A stretch of DNA of 64,000 bases from Pedobacter borealis DSM 19626 (GCF_000708285.2 NZ_JAUG01000006.1:41315-105314); one strand, 5' to 3'. Shown: positions 16,804-26,550, counted from the first letter of the stretch. A program made the numbers and translations. Notes: generated by a model not told the origin, from the letters alone.

Positions 16804-18633
16804 ATGCTAAAAACAACCTATAGCGTATTTTTAATCTGCTTTTCGCTCCTTTCATCAATCAGTTACGGTCAGGTTACCGCTATACAGAACATTCAGGCCC
16901 GGAAAATCCAGAGCCTTAATGGTAAATGGAATTATATTGTTGATCCTTACGAAAACGGTTATTATGATTATCGTCACGATCCATTCGATCAGTCGAAAAC
17001 CGGAACCGGAGGTTATTTCGATGATAAAATTCAGAAAGACAAGTCAGAACTGATCGAGTATGATTTCGATCATTCGCCACAAATGAATGTTCCTGGCGAT
17101 TGGAACTCGCAATCGGAAAAATTAGAGCTTTACGAAGGCAATGTGTGGCTGCGCAAAAAGTTTGATGCAAAACCAGAAAAAGGGAAAAAATACTTCGTTT
17201 ATTTTGGTGCAGTAAATTACGAGGCCCATGTTTACCTCAACGGTAAAAAACTGGGTGTACACAAAGGTGGTTTTACGCCTTTCCAGTTCGATGTAACCAA
17301 CAACTTAAAAGTTGGCGAAAACTCCATTGTGCTTAAAGTTGATAATATCCGTAAACAGGATGAAATTCCAACCGTAAATACCGATTGGTGGAACTATGGC
17401 GGCATTACACGCGATGTTTACTTAGCTGAATTTCCTGAACATTTTATCAGCGATTATAAACTTCAGCTTGTTAAAGGAAGCAATAACCTGTTAAATTTTT
17501 CGGTAAAATTGGCTGACGCAACAGCAGGGCAGGAAATTACCCTTTCTATTCCAGAACTTAAGCTCGAAAAGAAATACAAAACAGATGGCGAAGGTAAAAT
17601 TGTAGATGAGTTTATCTGGAATAATTTAAGCTTATGGTCGCCTGAAACGCCGAAATTATATGCGGTAAATATTAAAACCGATAAAGAAAATATTAACGAT
17701 AAAATTGGTTTCAGAACCATTCAGGTTGATGGCGATAGTATCCTGTTAAACGGTAAATCTGTTTTCTTAAGAGGAATATCACTTCATGATGAAAATCCAC
17801 TTTTAGCTGGCCGTTTACGCTCAGAAGGCGATATGCGCATGATGTTGCAATGGGCAAAAGATATGAACTGTAATTACGTTCGCCTGGCGCATTACCCGCA
17901 TAACGAAGAAATGATCCGCCTGGCTGATGAAATGGGCTTATTGGTTTGGGCTGAAGTTCCCGTTTATTGGACCATCAGCTGGACCAACCCGGCAACCTAT
18001 GCCAATGCAAAAAAACAATTGACTGATTTAATCGTACGCGATAAAAACAGGGCTAGTGTAATCGTTTGGTCTATCGGTAACGAAACCCCGTTAAGCGATG
18101 CCCGTTTGAGTTTTATGAGCAATTTGGCAGAAACTGCCCGCTCTTTGGATGATACCCGTTTAGTAGCTGCTGCTTTAGAAGTACACCGCGAAGGAGATAA
18201 TATCATTTTAAACGATCCCTTGGGCGAAAAAATCGATCTAGTTAGCTTTAATGAATACGCCGGCTGGTACTGGGGAGGTAATCCATCAGAAATTACCAAA
18301 TACAATTTCGATATTAAATATAAAAAACCTGTGGTGATTACCGAGTTTGGTGGCGATGCATTGGGTGGCTTCCACGCTGATGAAAATACACGTTGGAGCG
18401 AAGAATACCAGGAGGCGTTATATAAAAACCAGATCGCTATGTTGAGCAAAATTGGTGCTTTACGTGGAATGACACCATGGATATTAACCGATTTCAGATC
18501 ACCAAGAAGACAACATCCTATTTATCAGAATTTCTGGAACCGTAAAGGTTTGATCAGCGAAACAGGCAAGAAAAAGAAAGCCTTCTTCGTGCTGAAAGAT
18601 TTTTACGACCAGATGCAGGTCAAATACAAATAA
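16804..18633 (+). CDS. glycoside hydrolase family 2, beta-glucuronidase-like
   Basis: This 609-residue exported enzyme has a signal peptide ending ISYGQ. It has the GH2 order: jelly-roll domain (LNGKWNYIVDPYENGYYDY ... WNYGGITRDVYL), immunoglobulin-like domain, and a TIM barrel from about residue 300. The acid/base Glu is in WSIGNE (residue 427) and the nucleophile Glu in VVITEFGGD (residue 514), by codon count. Overall length and the NTDWWNYGG/ITEFGGDA pattern are closest to bacterial beta-glucuronidases. It would release terminal glucuronic acid (or a related uronate) in the periplasm. It is the first structural gene of a six-enzyme operon. Beta-galactosidase activity cannot be excluded from sequence alone. 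Confidence 0.88.
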   Translation: MLKTTYSVFLICFSLLSSISYGQVTAIQNIQARKIQSLNGKWNYIVDPYENGYYDYRHDPFDQSKTGTGGYFDDKIQKDKSELIEYDFDHSPQMNVPGDWNSQSEKLELYEGNVWLRKKFDAKPEKGKKYFVYFGAVNYEAHVYLNGKKLGVHKGGFTPFQFDVTNNLKVGENSIVLKVDNIRKQDEIPTVNTDWWNYGGITRDVYLAEFPEHFISDYKLQLVKGSNNLLNFSVKLADATAGQEITLSIPELKLEKKYKTDGEGKIVDEFIWNNLSLWSPETPKLYAVNIKTDKENINDKIGFRTIQVDGDSILLNGKSVFLRGISLHDENPLLAGRLRSEGDMRMMLQWAKDMNCNYVRLAHYPHNEEMIRLADEMGLLVWAEVPVYWTISWTNPATYANAKKQLTDLIVRDKNRASVIVWSIGNETPLSDARLSFMSNLAETARSLDDTRLVAAALEVHREGDNIILNDPLGEKIDLVSFNEYAGWYWGGNPSEITKYNFDIKYKKPVVITEFGGDALGGFHADENTRWSEEYQEALYKNQIAMLSKIGALRGMTPWILTDFRSPRRQHPIYQNFWNRKGLISETGKKKKAFFVLKDFYDQMQVKYK

Positions 18634-18635
18634 AT

Positions 18636-18794
18636 ATGAACAGATTACTGAAAATTAGTTTCGCTTCTAAAATCATGCTTTCGATGTCGCTGTTAACCCT
18701 CTCTTGTGCGAAATACAAGAGCATCAGCATTAATCCTGGGACCTTAATACAGCCACAAAAAACAGATGCAGTTACGTCATCAGGTTGTTTTTGA
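18636..18794 (+). CDS. 52-residue lipoprotein inside the glucuronate operon
   Basis: A short frame begins two bases after the upstream stop. It encodes a signal sequence with a lipobox (LLTLSC, lipidated Cys at residue 24) and about 29 mature residues (CAKYKSISINPGTLIQ...). I do not recognise it. Its tight spacing between two GH2 genes suggests real translation, but it could be a truncated remnant of a larger lipoprotein. A further 12-codon hydrophobic frame overlaps its stop. Confidence 0.5.
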   Translation: MNRLLKISFASKIMLSMSLLTLSCAKYKSISINPGTLIQPQKTDAVTSSGCF

Positions 18795-18873
18795 TGGCAT
18801 TTTTAGTGATCGGTATCGTATATACTTTTTAGAAAAGAAAAAATTGCGTTTAAAAGTTTAATTTTCAAAATTT

Positions 18874-21336
18874 ATGTTGAAGTTATTTAGATATATAATC
18901 TTATTTATCATATTGTTTAACAGCCAGTTATTGCTTGCGCAACAATCGATTCGCTTAAATAATAATTGGGAGTTTTTAAAGCAAGATTTAGGAGGGGCTT
19001 GGGAGGCCGTTCGCCCGGTTGGCGTGGGTAATCCAGAGGCAGTACCGCTATGGCAGAAGGTGAGTTTACCACATTGCGTTAACGCTGAAGATGCGGTTGA
19101 TCCTGATGTAAATTATTATCAGGGGCCAGCCTGGTACCGCACGCAGCTTAAAATCGAAAATCCTTATCAAAACGGCAGAACGATCTTGCATTTCGAAGGG
19201 GCAGGACAAAAAACGGAAGTTTATGTCTACACCACCAAGGTTGCAACACATGTGGGAGGTTATGACGAGTGGACGGTTGATATTACCGATGCAGTTGCTA
19301 CTTTCCAAAAAACAGATGTTTACCAAAAACAGTTTAAGGGTAAAGTTCCGGTTTCAGTAAGGACAGATAATTCAAGAGATCTCGAAATGATCCCTTCCGA
19401 TTTATCAGATTTTAATGTATATGGTGGTATCTATCGTTACTTGAATCTGGTTTATACGCCACAACTTTCAGTTGATAAGATGTTTGCCAAAGCTGAGGTT
19501 GATGCGCAAGGCAAATTGGGTAAATTGTCTGTCAAGGCACGATTATATAACCCTAAGGGAATTACTGAAGCTACGGTTCAGTTAAAATTGGTTGATCCTG
19601 CAGGAAAAATCGTTGGTAAAACAGAGGGAAAGCTTAATAATTTATCTGCTGATATTGATTTATGGTCGCTGGAGATTAAAAAACCTCAGTTATGGTCTAC
19701 AGATAAACCGTTGCAATATCGTTTGCAGTACGAAGTAATATCTTCATCAGGCAATTATAAAGGAGAAGAAAAAATTGGCTTCCGTAATATCGAATTTGTA
19801 GAGAAAGGACCTTTTAATTTGAACGGAAAACGCTTATTGCTGCGCGGGACGCACCGCCACGAAGACCATGCAGGCGTAGCAGCTGCAATGACCGAAGGGA
19901 TGATTAGGGAGGAAATGCAGATGATGAAAGATATGGGGGTTAACTTTATCCGCTTAGGCCATTATCAGCAATCGCGTATTGTTTTAAATCTCTGCGATAG
20001 TTTGGGGATTATGGTTTGGGAGGAAATTCCATGGTGCCGTGGAGGTTTAGGCGGTGAGGTATACAAACAACAGGCTCGTAGAATGCTCACCAACATGGTT
20101 GAACAGCATTTTAACCATCCGGCCATTATCATTTGGGGAATGGGAAACGAAAACGATTGGCCAGGTGATTTTCCTGAATTTGATAAGGAAAAGATCAGGA
20201 CTTTCATGAAAGAGCTGAACGATCTCTCGCATAAACTGGATAAATCGCGTTATACAGCGATCCGCCGATGCGATTTTTGCAGTGATATTGTAGATGTGTA
20301 TTCTCCTTCTATTTGGGCCGGCTGGTACCGTGGTGCTTACACTGATTATAAAAAGGCATCCGAAGATGAATTTGCGAAGGTAAAACGCTTTTTGCACGTA
20401 GAATGGGGAGGAGATAGTCATGCGCTACGTCATTCAGAAAATCCGGATAAAGCCTTGAGTAAGATTAAAAGCGGAGGCAGTGCCGATGAAAGGGCTGGCG
20501 ATGCTTCATTATACGGTGGTGCAGCTAGAATTTCTAAAGATGGCGACTGGAGCGAATCGTACATCACCAACTTAATCGATTGGCATTTAAAAGAGCAGGA
20601 AACCATGCCTTGGTTAAGTGGTACGGCTTACTGGCCATTCAAAGATTTTTCAACCCCCGTTCGTCCCGATAATCCAGTGCCTTATATGAACCAGAAAGGG
20701 GTAGTAGAAAGAGATTTTACCAAAAAAGAAGCTTATTACGTTTTTCAATCTTACTGGACAGAAAAACCGATGGCACATATTTATGGACATACCTGGCCAA
20801 TCCGTTGGGGTGACGAAGGTGAAGAAAAAATGGTCAAAGTTTATTCGAACTGTGGAGAAGCTGAAATTTTCTTAAATGGTAAAAGTTTTGGTAGTAAAAA
20901 GCGCAATAGTCAGGATTATCCTGCAGCGGGTTTGCGTTGGAATCTTCCTTTTGTAAAGGGCGAAAACACGGTTAAGGTAATTGCCAAAAAGGGGAAAGAG
21001 ATCATAACCGATGAAATTAAATTTAATTATCAGACTGAAAAATGGACAAAGCCCGCTAAAATGCAGCTGAAAAAAATCAGTCAACAAGATGATGTGGCCA
21101 CCATGGAAGTAAGGCTTTTTGATGATAAAGGCGTAGCATGTTTAGACGCTATTAATTTGATAAGTTTTGGTTTAACTGGAGATGGCAAATTAATTGATAA
21201 TCAAGGCACTTCATCGGGTTCTCGTAAAGTACAGGCTTACAACGGCAGGGCCATTATTAAAGTGAAATTAAACAAAGGGCAAAGTGCAGTATCAGTGAGT
21301 GCTGAAGGTCTGAAAACGGTTTTTACAACTTTATAA
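18874..21336 (+). CDS. glycoside hydrolase family 2 protein (exo-glycosidase)
   Basis: This 820-residue exported enzyme has a signal peptide ending LLLAQQ. The N-terminal sugar-binding domain runs to the IYRYLNLVYTP segment and is followed by an Ig-like domain and a TIM barrel. The acid/base Glu is in IIWGMGNEND (residue 426) and the nucleophile Glu in FLHVEWGGDS (residue 510). A C-terminal module (about residues 640-820, with VKVYSNCGEAEIFLNGKSFG) matches the DUF4982-like domain of longer GH2 proteins. It differs strongly from the first GH2 enzyme in the operon, so the two likely cut different linkages, for example galactoside versus glucuronide. The exact substrate is unknown. Confidence 0.87.
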   Translation: MLKLFRYIILFIILFNSQLLLAQQSIRLNNNWEFLKQDLGGAWEAVRPVGVGNPEAVPLWQKVSLPHCVNAEDAVDPDVNYYQGPAWYRTQLKIENPYQNGRTILHFEGAGQKTEVYVYTTKVATHVGGYDEWTVDITDAVATFQKTDVYQKQFKGKVPVSVRTDNSRDLEMIPSDLSDFNVYGGIYRYLNLVYTPQLSVDKMFAKAEVDAQGKLGKLSVKARLYNPKGITEATVQLKLVDPAGKIVGKTEGKLNNLSADIDLWSLEIKKPQLWSTDKPLQYRLQYEVISSSGNYKGEEKIGFRNIEFVEKGPFNLNGKRLLLRGTHRHEDHAGVAAAMTEGMIREEMQMMKDMGVNFIRLGHYQQSRIVLNLCDSLGIMVWEEIPWCRGGLGGEVYKQQARRMLTNMVEQHFNHPAIIIWGMGNENDWPGDFPEFDKEKIRTFMKELNDLSHKLDKSRYTAIRRCDFCSDIVDVYSPSIWAGWYRGAYTDYKKASEDEFAKVKRFLHVEWGGDSHALRHSENPDKALSKIKSGGSADERAGDASLYGGAARISKDGDWSESYITNLIDWHLKEQETMPWLSGTAYWPFKDFSTPVRPDNPVPYMNQKGVVERDFTKKEAYYVFQSYWTEKPMAHIYGHTWPIRWGDEGEEKMVKVYSNCGEAEIFLNGKSFGSKKRNSQDYPAAGLRWNLPFVKGENTVKVIAKKGKEIITDEIKFNYQTEKWTKPAKMQLKKISQQDDVATMEVRLFDDKGVACLDAINLISFGLTGDGKLIDNQGTSSGSRKVQAYNGRAIIKVKLNKGQSAVSVSAEGLKTVFTTL

Positions 21337-21358
21337 TAGCTAACCAAATATATAACCA

Positions 21359-22546
21359 ATGAAAAAAATTATCCCCTGTGCATTATTAGTGCTGCTCTGT
21401 TTTACCTGGACAGCATTTGCTTCCCTGAAACCTGATCCGAAAGATGTGGGTTTAAAAAAACAGGCAGAGGTCTTGTTAAAAAAACAGATTTTGGCCGAGG
21501 CGGCCTGGGCCATGCAGCAAAAACCGATTACGGTTACGACTTCATCTTCTCCAAGAAGTGCAGGTGGAAAGCATGATTTCTTCTCGGAAGCTGATTATTT
21601 CTGGCCAGATCCACAAAACCCGGATGGACCATATATCAATAGAGATGGATTGACTAATCCCGACAACTTCCTCGATCACCGTAAATACATGGTGCGTTTT
21701 AGTAAAATCATTGGTGCGTTGGCCTCAGCTTATAAAATTACGGGTGACGAAAAGTATGTTAAACAAGCTGTTAAACATTTTCAAGCCTGGTTTATCAATG
21801 CCGAAACCTTGATGAATCCTAATCTTAATTTTGCTCAAGCAGTTAAAGGTAGGTTTACCGGACGTAGCTATGGTATTATCGATACCATTCATTTAATGGA
21901 GGTCGCTCAAGGTGTACTGGTGATGGAAAAAGCTAAAGCGTTTGATAAAGAAACGATTAAAGGCATTAAACAGTGGTTTAGTGATTACATCATATGGTTA
22001 AACACGAGTAAGCCAGGTGTTGAAGAAAAAATGGCAAAGAACAATCATGCCACTTGTTGGGCCATGCAGGTGGCTTCCTTTGCTAAACTTTGTGGTGATG
22101 AAAATATGCTCGATTCGTTGCGAACGATTTATAAAACTATTCTGTTGCCAAAGCAGATGGGAGTAGATGGTAGTTTTCCCTTAGAAATGGCCAGAACAAA
22201 ACCTTATGGCTATTCGATCTTTAATCTTGATGCGATGACCACGCTCTGCCAAATCTTATCTACTCCAAAAAATAACCTCTGGAATTTTGAAACTGCTGAT
22301 GGTAAATCTATTAAAAAAGGATTAGGTTATTTATATCCTTTTATTGCCGATAAAAGCAAGTGGACCTTAAAGCCCGATGTAATGTACTGGGGAAATTGGC
22401 CTGTGGCTCAGCCTTTTTTGCTGTTTGGTGCAGTGCAATACAACCAAACCAATTGGTACCAAACCTGGGCAAAATTAGATCACCAGCCTCAAGTAGAAGA
22501 AGTAATTAGAAATTTACCTATCCGTAACCCATTAATCTGGTTGTAA
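21359..22546 (+). CDS. alginate-lyase-fold polysaccharide lyase (PL5/PL38-like)
   Basis: This 395-residue exported protein has a signal peptide ending TAFAS. The alginate_lyase (PF05426) all-helical toroid pattern is clear: DYFWPDPQNPDGPYINRDG, a central HLMEVAQGV, and the catalytic-type NNHATCW with His at about residue 230. The family cleaves uronate polymers by beta-elimination. The operon's glucuronate enzymes, GH2 and GH88 genes, and the length of about 390 residues make a PL38-type glucuronan lyase a better guess than a true alginate lyase. That is inference. It is 22 bases after the second GH2 and 1 base before GH88, so the genes are tightly coupled. Confidence 0.82.
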   Translation: MKKIIPCALLVLLCFTWTAFASLKPDPKDVGLKKQAEVLLKKQILAEAAWAMQQKPITVTTSSSPRSAGGKHDFFSEADYFWPDPQNPDGPYINRDGLTNPDNFLDHRKYMVRFSKIIGALASAYKITGDEKYVKQAVKHFQAWFINAETLMNPNLNFAQAVKGRFTGRSYGIIDTIHLMEVAQGVLVMEKAKAFDKETIKGIKQWFSDYIIWLNTSKPGVEEKMAKNNHATCWAMQVASFAKLCGDENMLDSLRTIYKTILLPKQMGVDGSFPLEMARTKPYGYSIFNLDAMTTLCQILSTPKNNLWNFETADGKSIKKGLGYLYPFIADKSKWTLKPDVMYWGNWPVAQPFLLFGAVQYNQTNWYQTWAKLDHQPQVEEVIRNLPIRNPLIWL

Positions 22547-22547
22547 T

Positions 22548-23720
22548 ATGAACTTAAAAGTAATAATAACAGTACTAAGTGTATTGTCTGTCAGTATAGT
22601 AAAGGCGCAAAAAACAGATGTGAAAAAAGCATTTGCTTCAGCAGCGCAACAAACAGATGTATTGGTTAAAAATGTAGATTCAGCCAGAAAAGTAAAACCT
22701 AATTTGGTTTCACCACGAACTGTAGAAAACGGCCAGTTTAAAATGGTGATATCGAGAGATTGGACCAGCGGCTTCTTTCCGGCCGAACTTTGGTATTTCT
22801 ATCAATACACCAACGATAAGAAATGGCTGACACTTGCTCAGAAGTATACTGAGGATATTAAAAAAGAGCAATTTAACAAAGGGACCCACGATTTGGGTTT
22901 TATGATTTACTGTCCCTTTGGAAACGGATACAGTTTAACAAACGATCCGGCCTACAAAGCCGTAATTATTCAGGCGGCAAAATCATTGTCTACAAGGTTC
23001 AATGTTAAAGCAGGCGTTTTAAAATCTTGGGATCATAGTAGCGATAAGTGGAAATATCCGGTAATTATTGATAACATGATGAACCTTGAGCTGTTATTCG
23101 AAACGACCAAACTAACAGGCGATTCATCTTTCTATAAAATTGCGGTAACGCATGCCAATACCACGATGAAAAACCATTTCAGACCCGATTTTAGTTCATA
23201 TCACGTCATCGATTATGATACTTTAACCGGCAATGTGCGTCAAAAAACAACCGCTCAAGGTTACGCGAATGAATCGGCCTGGGCACGTGGACAAGCCTGG
23301 GCGTTATACGGTTATACCATGTGTTATCGTGAAACTAAAAATAAAGCATATTTAGCTCAGGCTGATGGTGTTGCAGGTTTTATCTTAAATAATAAAATTA
23401 CACCTGCTGACGGAATTCCGTATTGGGATTATAATGATCCTAAAATCCCAGAAGCATCTAGAGATGCATCTGCAGCATCAATTACAGCTTCTGCACTTTA
23501 CGAATTGGCAAAGTACAGTACCAATGGTAAAAAATATAAAACCGCTGCCGATAAAATTTTAAACTCACTCAGTACTAAGTATACCAGTAAAATTGGCGCA
23601 AACTATGGCTTTATCTTAGAGCACAGTACAGGGCATCGTCCGAATAATTCCGAAATTGATGTGCCGATCAATTATGCCGATTATTATTATCTGGAGGCTT
23701 TGCTAAGAAGTAAAAATTAA
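22548..23720 (+). CDS. GH88 unsaturated glucuronyl hydrolase
   Basis: This 390-residue exported enzyme has a signal peptide ending VKAQ and an (alpha/alpha)6 barrel. The two functional Asp residues are in THDLGF (residue 115) and IIDNMM (residue 175), with the same spacing as in characterised unsaturated glucuronyl hydrolases. ARGQAWALYGYTM and the C-terminal DVPINYADYYYLEALLR are family hallmarks. It removes the 4,5-unsaturated uronic acid left by a lyase, so it is the logical partner of the preceding gene. The product would become 5-keto-4-deoxyuronate, yet no kduI/kduD lies in the window. Confidence 0.93.
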   Translation: MNLKVIITVLSVLSVSIVKAQKTDVKKAFASAAQQTDVLVKNVDSARKVKPNLVSPRTVENGQFKMVISRDWTSGFFPAELWYFYQYTNDKKWLTLAQKYTEDIKKEQFNKGTHDLGFMIYCPFGNGYSLTNDPAYKAVIIQAAKSLSTRFNVKAGVLKSWDHSSDKWKYPVIIDNMMNLELLFETTKLTGDSSFYKIAVTHANTTMKNHFRPDFSSYHVIDYDTLTGNVRQKTTAQGYANESAWARGQAWALYGYTMCYRETKNKAYLAQADGVAGFILNNKITPADGIPYWDYNDPKIPEASRDASAASITASALYELAKYSTNGKKYKTAADKILNSLSTKYTSKIGANYGFILEHSTGHRPNNSEIDVPINYADYYYLEALLRSKN

Positions 23721-23820
23721 AATACAGTTTGTGGATTAAAGGTGAGGCTGCAACAATAACCAGTTTGCCACACTCCATCACGACATTAGTAGTAGAATAA
23801 ACTTAAAAAGAACTAAACAA

Positions 23821-24645
23821 ATGGTAAAAGAAGTAGAAAGCCCTTTTTCGCTAAAAAACAAGGTTGTAGTAGTTACAGGAGCTACAGGTGTTTTAGGCGA
23901 GGCTTTTATTAACGGTTTGTGCGCCGCGGGTGCTACAATCGTTGTAATTGGAAGAAACGAAGAAATAGCTAAACAAAGGGCTGCAGATGTAATTGAGGCT
24001 GGTGGTAAAGCAATTTACATTATTGCCGATGTACTGAATGAGCGGAATTTAATCGACGCAAATGCAACTATCATTAAAACATTTGGACGTATTGATGCAC
24101 TGGTGAATGCAGCAGGTGGTAACGTAGCTGAAGCCGTAATTCAACCTGGTAGTGATGTTTTTGACCTTAATATTCCGGCCTTAAAACAGGCTTTCGATTT
24201 AAACCTGTTCGGAACGATTATGCCAACACAGATTTTTGGTAAGGAAATAGCCAGGAACGGCGGTAGCATCGTAAATATATCGTCTGTTTCGGCAACCCAG
24301 GCGCTTACCCGGGTGTTAGGTTATTCGCTGGCTAAAGCATCTATTGATAGTTATACCAAATGGATGGCTGTAGAACTGGCCAACCGTTATCAGGATAAAA
24401 TCAGGATGAATGCCATTGTACCTGGCTTTTTTATTACCAACCAGAACAGGGCATTGTTAACCAAAGAAGATGGTTCTTTAACTGCAAGGGGACAGGCCAT
24501 CATTTCTAAAACACCATTTAAACGTTTCGGAGCCCCGGAAGAATTGATTGGCGCCTTAGTATATTTGCTAAGTGATGCCTCTAAATTTGTAAATGGAGAG
24601 AATGTTAAAGTGGATGGTGGATTTACTGCTTTTTCTGGCGTTTAA
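23821..24645 (+). CDS. SDR-family D-mannonate oxidoreductase / fructuronate reductase
   Basis: This 274-residue cytoplasmic short-chain dehydrogenase has the cofactor motif VTGATGVLGEA near the N-terminus, NAAGG in the middle, and the catalytic Ser ... Tyr-x-x-x-Lys as SSVSATQ ... YSLAKAS. The length and the C-terminal NGENVKVDGGFTAFSGV match the SDR-type fructuronate reductases that sit next to uxuA in Bacteroidota. Role: D-fructuronate + NADH to D-mannonate. It follows GH88 after a 100-base gap and precedes uxuA. KduD-like activity is an alternative. Confidence 0.85.
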   Translation: MVKEVESPFSLKNKVVVVTGATGVLGEAFINGLCAAGATIVVIGRNEEIAKQRAADVIEAGGKAIYIIADVLNERNLIDANATIIKTFGRIDALVNAAGGNVAEAVIQPGSDVFDLNIPALKQAFDLNLFGTIMPTQIFGKEIARNGGSIVNISSVSATQALTRVLGYSLAKASIDSYTKWMAVELANRYQDKIRMNAIVPGFFITNQNRALLTKEDGSLTARGQAIISKTPFKRFGAPEELIGALVYLLSDASKFVNGENVKVDGGFTAFSGV

Positions 24646-24656
24646 ATAATATAGGT

Positions 24657-24688
24657 AATCTGTGTAATCATTAAAATCTGTGCAATCA
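24657..24688. repeat. 18-bp-period direct repeat (aatctgtgtaatca type)
   Basis: aatctgtgtaatca (24657-24670) and aatctgtgcaatca (24675-24688) differ at one base. The pair lies between the reductase and mannonate dehydratase genes and resembles a dispersed short repeat. Confidence 0.6.
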
Positions 24689-24694
24689 AATACA

Positions 24695-25864
24695 ATGAAG
24701 TATAAAAAATTAGAACAAACCTGGCGTTGGTATGGTCCGAACGATCCAGTTAGCCTACAAGACGTTAAACAGGCAGGCGCTACGGGCGTTGTAACCGCAC
24801 TGCATCATATTCCACATGGTGAAGTTTGGCCATTACATGATATTCAGGAAAGAAAAGCCATTATCGAGGCAGCAGGTTTAACCTGGTCGGTAGTAGAAAG
24901 TGTTCCCGTGCACGAAGCGATTAAAACACGTAGGGCAGATGCCGGGCAGTATATCGAAAACTATAAAGCCTCTTTGCGTAACCTATCGGCCTGCGGGATT
25001 AAGATTGTGTGCTATAACTTTATGCCAGTTTTAGATTGGACACGTACACAATTGGACCTGGAAATGACCGATGGATCGAAAGCCCTTTATTTTAACTGGA
25101 TCGATCTGGCCATTTTTGATCTCTATATTTTAAAGAGAGAGGGTGCAGAAGCAGATTATTCGCAATCTATTTTAGATAGGGCTGCAGCTAAATATGCAAC
25201 TTTAACAGCGCAGGATTTAGTTGATCTTCGTATCAATGTATTAATGGGTATCCCGAACGAAAAAGAAATCGAGCTGGAGACTTTGCGTAATAGCATTAAT
25301 GAATATAAAGCCATTGGAACACAAGGCTTAAAAGAAAATTTGAAATTTTTCTTGTCATCTATTGCTGAGGTTTGTACAGAAGAAGGTATTAAAATGACCA
25401 TCCATCCTGACGATCCTCCTTATGCTATTTTAGGTTTGCCAAGAATTGCGAGTACGCTCGAAGATTTTAATTATATTATTAAAGAAGTAGATCAGGCTTT
25501 TAACGGTGTTTGTTTCTGTACAGGCTCTTTAGGTGCCGGAATGGGGAATAATGCTTTAGAGATCTTCAATGCGGTTAAAGAACGTGTTTATTTTGCGCAT
25601 TTGCGTAACGTTAAAAAAGATGAGGACGGTAGTTTTTACGAAGCAGATCATTTAGGTGGTGATGTGAACATGTACGAAATTATGAAAGCCTTATCAGAAG
25701 AAAATGCATTACGCGATAAATCAATTCCTTTCCGCCCAGATCATGGCCACCAAATGTTGGATGATTTGGCCAAAGAAACTAACCCAGGTTATTCTGCTAT
25801 AGGCAGATTAAAAGGACTTGCTGAATTAAGAGGCTTGGAAATAGGCGTTACAGGGAATTATTAA
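24695..25864 (+). CDS. uxuA: mannonate dehydratase
   Basis: This 389-residue TIM-barrel enzyme converts D-mannonate to 2-keto-3-deoxygluconate. Seen: the N-terminal EQTWRWYGPNDPVSLQDVKQAGATGVVTALHHIP, then VVESVPVHE, MTIHPDDPP, CFCTGSLGAG, VYFAHLRNV and FRPDHGHQ, all hallmark metal-site and substrate segments of UxuA. The ATG at 24695 is preferred. A GTG five codons upstream falls within the direct repeat. It is the last gene of the operon and ends about 60 bases before a strong terminator. No uxaC (uronate isomerase) is in the window. Confidence 0.96.
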   Translation: MKYKKLEQTWRWYGPNDPVSLQDVKQAGATGVVTALHHIPHGEVWPLHDIQERKAIIEAAGLTWSVVESVPVHEAIKTRRADAGQYIENYKASLRNLSACGIKIVCYNFMPVLDWTRTQLDLEMTDGSKALYFNWIDLAIFDLYILKREGAEADYSQSILDRAAAKYATLTAQDLVDLRINVLMGIPNEKEIELETLRNSINEYKAIGTQGLKENLKFFLSSIAEVCTEEGIKMTIHPDDPPYAILGLPRIASTLEDFNYIIKEVDQAFNGVCFCTGSLGAGMGNNALEIFNAVKERVYFAHLRNVKKDEDGSFYEADHLGGDVNMYEIMKALSEENALRDKSIPFRPDHGHQMLDDLAKETNPGYSAIGRLKGLAELRGLEIGVTGNY

Positions 25865-25925
25865 CCCAACGGATCGACATTAAATAAGCGGCCGTCACCC
25901 TGAATTCATTTTAGGGTCTTTCCAG

Positions 25926-25963
25926 AATGCGCACAAATAAAAACTGATTTATTTGTGCGCATT
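25926..25963 (+). terminator. rho-independent terminator of the glucuronate operon
   Basis: Perfect 16-bp arms (aatgcgcacaaataaa and its complement) with a six-base loop are followed by a short T-run. A partial REP (25894-25918) lies directly before it. Confidence 0.85.
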
Positions 25964-26104
25964 TTTGTATTGGCTGGGCTTGTATCCGCCTTTCGCCAAC
26001 CGACAAACACTTATCGCCGATCCTTATTATCTATAAATACACACCAACTCCCGAAATTTTAACTCACCTTTGCTTGTGGCTTGAAATTTGAGTCTCTTAA
26101 AATT

Positions 26105-26338
26105 ATGGAAAACAGCAATAACCCCAAGAAGAAGATCTTAACGCCTTCTGTTGTACATGATGATTTACCTGAGGTTAAGAAGCCTGAGCATTTACGGAAG
26201 GTGCCGCTAAATCACGACAGTGGATTGCCAGAAAATCCTGAAAGAAATTATCACCATGAAGAATTAAAGAGTGTAACCGCGGCTCACGACAAAATTCGGC
26301 ATGCCGATGATGATATTTGGAACGGAGAAGACGCGTAA
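26105..26338 (+). CDS. small hydrophilic hypothetical protein
   Basis: This highly charged protein of about 77 residues has no signal or membrane segment. It is rich in Pro, His and Asp (VPLNHDSGLPENPERNYHHEELK ...), with acidic ends. It looks intrinsically disordered. I do not recognise a family. The ATG at 26105 is taken as the start, because the longer frame begins with TTG. It stands alone between a terminator and the tRNA. Confidence 0.6.
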   Translation: MENSNNPKKKILTPSVVHDDLPEVKKPEHLRKVPLNHDSGLPENPERNYHHEELKSVTAAHDKIRHADDDIWNGEDA

Positions 26339-26542
26339 TTTAGATTTGATCATGTTTTTTGAGTGCTCGCTCTGTACTTTTGGTACAGAATAGGATGAAA
26401 AACAAGGTTTTTTATGGGGCAAAGTCAAATTTATTCCGCCCAAATTTAATTTTAATTGCTTCGTTCTTAAATACTTATTTGAAATAGAAAAAGTACCTTC
26501 TAAATAGTTTAAAATATATTTTTACATATTAAATAGAACTTC

Positions 26543-26550
26543 TATATTTG
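26543..26550 (+). promoter_or_regulatory. -7 box of the tRNA promoter
   Basis: TATATTTG is a perfect TAnnTTTG box 18 bases before the tRNA, with a T-rich -33 region about 19 bases upstream. Confidence 0.5.

Noticed and set aside
24657..24688. CRISPR-like direct repeat
   Set aside because: Only two copies with a four-base spacer and no cas genes.
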